Assembly: GCA_029261455.1 (NCBI GenBank)
Contig: JAJDBH010000117.1
Span: 1 to 39,735 of the forward strand
Length of the DNA: 39,735 bases
Source: Nitrospinaceae bacterium
GTDB taxonomy: Bacteria > Nitrospinota > Nitrospinia > Nitrospinales > VA-1
Direction of reading: 5' to 3'
Positions within the stretch are counted from its first letter, which is position 1, and the number at the start of each line of letters is the position of its first letter. Made by a program: the position numbers and the translations under genes. The notes beneath the pieces are model-generated. The model ran no database searches. It saw only the letters and a program-made list of their open reading frames with translations, and was not told the origin of the DNA. Shown piece after piece: positions 38,597 through 39,735 of the stretch.

Positions 38597-38748
38597 CTTA
38601 CAGTAATAATTGTTATCTAGCAGCTCCCCTTATTTGAGGTGTATACGGCATGGTCTTTAGCCGATATAGTATTAAAGACTCATCTTAATTGGCATTTTGA
38701 AAATTAAAAACTTACAATAACACGCTTTAAAACCGATTTTCTGGCGAT

Positions 38749-39735
38749 ATGAAAACACTGGAACAGCTAAAAATTGTCGATTTTCTCAGCTTTTTTTCTG
38801 AAGAAACTTTGGAAAAACTAGCTCGAACCTGTGAGGTTATCACTTTGCCTGCAGAGCATGTTCTTTTTGAGGAAGGGGATACGTCTGATGCGATGTATAT
38901 CATTCTGTCGGGAGAAGTGTTGGTGTACAAAAAAAACAAAATAATCGCCCGCAGAATATCCGGTGAATATATTGGGGAAATGGGATTGATAGAGTTTAAG
39001 CCCCGCTCAGCAAGCATCCGAACTGAAACCGAAGTACAACTTCTTAAAATTACTGCTGGCAAATTTCAAGAAGAGTTTTCCAATAATTCAGGTTCACTGT
39101 TGGCACTTCTGAAAACACTGTCTGACAGGGCAAGGACAGACCTGGATGTGTTGGATGGTGTTCATAGCAAGTATAAGAAGGAACAGCGACACGCCGAACA
39201 ACTGACTCAGGTGCTGGATGACTCCACGAATGAAACTTATATCGTAGATGCAAACAGTTGCAATATTATAGAGATTAATTCTACTGCTTCACGAAACCTG
39301 GGTTATTCCAAGGAACAGATTTGTAAGAAAACGTTATATGAACTTTGGGAAGACATTTCCTCTCTGGAGTTTGAAGTTTTTGCCGAACCTCTGCGAAACG
39401 GCGAGAAGATCATTCAGGTTTTTGAGGCTCTACAAAAAAGAGAGAATGGCACGGTCTACCCTGTCGAGGTGAGGTTGAAGGTTTTACAGACTGTCGAAAG
39501 AAATACTTTGTTGGCTGTTGTTCGAGACCTGACTGAGTATCGCCAACTGGAATCCGAAATCAAGCGCATGGCATTTTTCGATAGCCTGACCGGTCTTCCC
39601 AATCGAAATATGATTAATGACCGAATAAAACTAGCACTTTCTCATTCAGAACGAAATCAACAAAGTTTCGCATTATTGTTTCTGGATATGGATGATTTTA
39701 AATCCGTTAATGATTCTCTGGGGCACTCTATTGGA
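38749..39735 (+). CDS. Cyclic-nucleotide-binding/PAS/GGDEF protein, C-terminus running off the right edge
   Basis: MKTLEQLKIVDFLSFFSEETLEKLA...FEEGDTSDAMYIILSGEVLVYKKNKIIARRISGEYIGEMGLIEFKPRSASIRTE (CNB); ETYIVDANSCNIIEINSTASRNLGYSKEQI (PAS); MAFFDSLTGLPNRNMINDRI...LLFLDMDDFKSVNDSLGHSIG (GGDEF start). Not in ORF track because there is no stop in the window. Confidence 0.92.
   Translation, partial: MKTLEQLKIVDFLSFFSEETLEKLARTCEVITLPAEHVLFEEGDTSDAMYIILSGEVLVYKKNKIIARRISGEYIGEMGLIEFKPRSASIRTETEVQLLKITAGKFQEEFSNNSGSLLALLKTLSDRARTDLDVLDGVHSKYKKEQRHAEQLTQVLDDSTNETYIVDANSCNIIEINSTASRNLGYSKEQICKKTLYELWEDISSLEFEVFAEPLRNGEKIIQVFEALQKRENGTVYPVEVRLKVLQTVERNTLLAVVRDLTEYRQLESEIKRMAFFDSLTGLPNRNMINDRIKLALSHSERNQQSFALLFLDMDDFKSVNDSLGHSIG

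Noticed and set aside
1-39735. CRISPR arrays, transposons, phage or toxin-antitoxin modules, tRNA/rRNA genes
   Set aside because: No regularly spaced repeats, transposase/integrase motifs or tRNA-like cloverleaf sequences were recognised by reading; a tRNAscan or Infernal run would be decisive for RNAs.

Overview
The window is gene-dense bacterial chromosomal DNA, about 39.7 kb. Gene content suggests a Nitrospinota-like or other deep-branching Gram-negative organism, but that is inference only. It contains about 38 protein-coding genes. I saw no rRNA, tRNA, CRISPR array or transposase.

Housekeeping genes: argS, rarA, serB, rsmE, scpA, a type-4 uracil-DNA glycosylase, and a MoxR/DUF58 pair.

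Most interesting parts:
(i) A 1255-aa ammonium transporter (Amt) fused to PAS-GAF-PAS-HisKA-HATPase-REC. Its second PAS keeps the FixL-type heme His/Arg pair. A response regulator carrying an RsbW-like HATPase output is translationally coupled to it.
(ii) A putative metal-related periplasmic/outer-membrane cluster: a His-rich protein, a Met-rich outer-membrane protein with CCxxCGGNM, a monoheme cytochrome c, TlpA, and a LolA-like protein.
(iii) An outer-membrane protein, LolCDE/MacB-like ABC and LolA-like export operon.
(iv) A cupredoxin-like protein paired with a diheme cytochrome c. A TPR-fused paralog of it elsewhere is broken by a precisely locatable frameshift.
(v) A phospholipase A2-like lipoprotein.
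(vi) A CHASE2 adenylate cyclase divergent from a cyclic-nucleotide-binding/PAS/GGDEF protein.

Several real-looking ORFs are missing from the supplied track: the edge-truncated cytochrome c and GGDEF genes, a 55-aa basic protein, and a start-less lipoprotein-like ORF.
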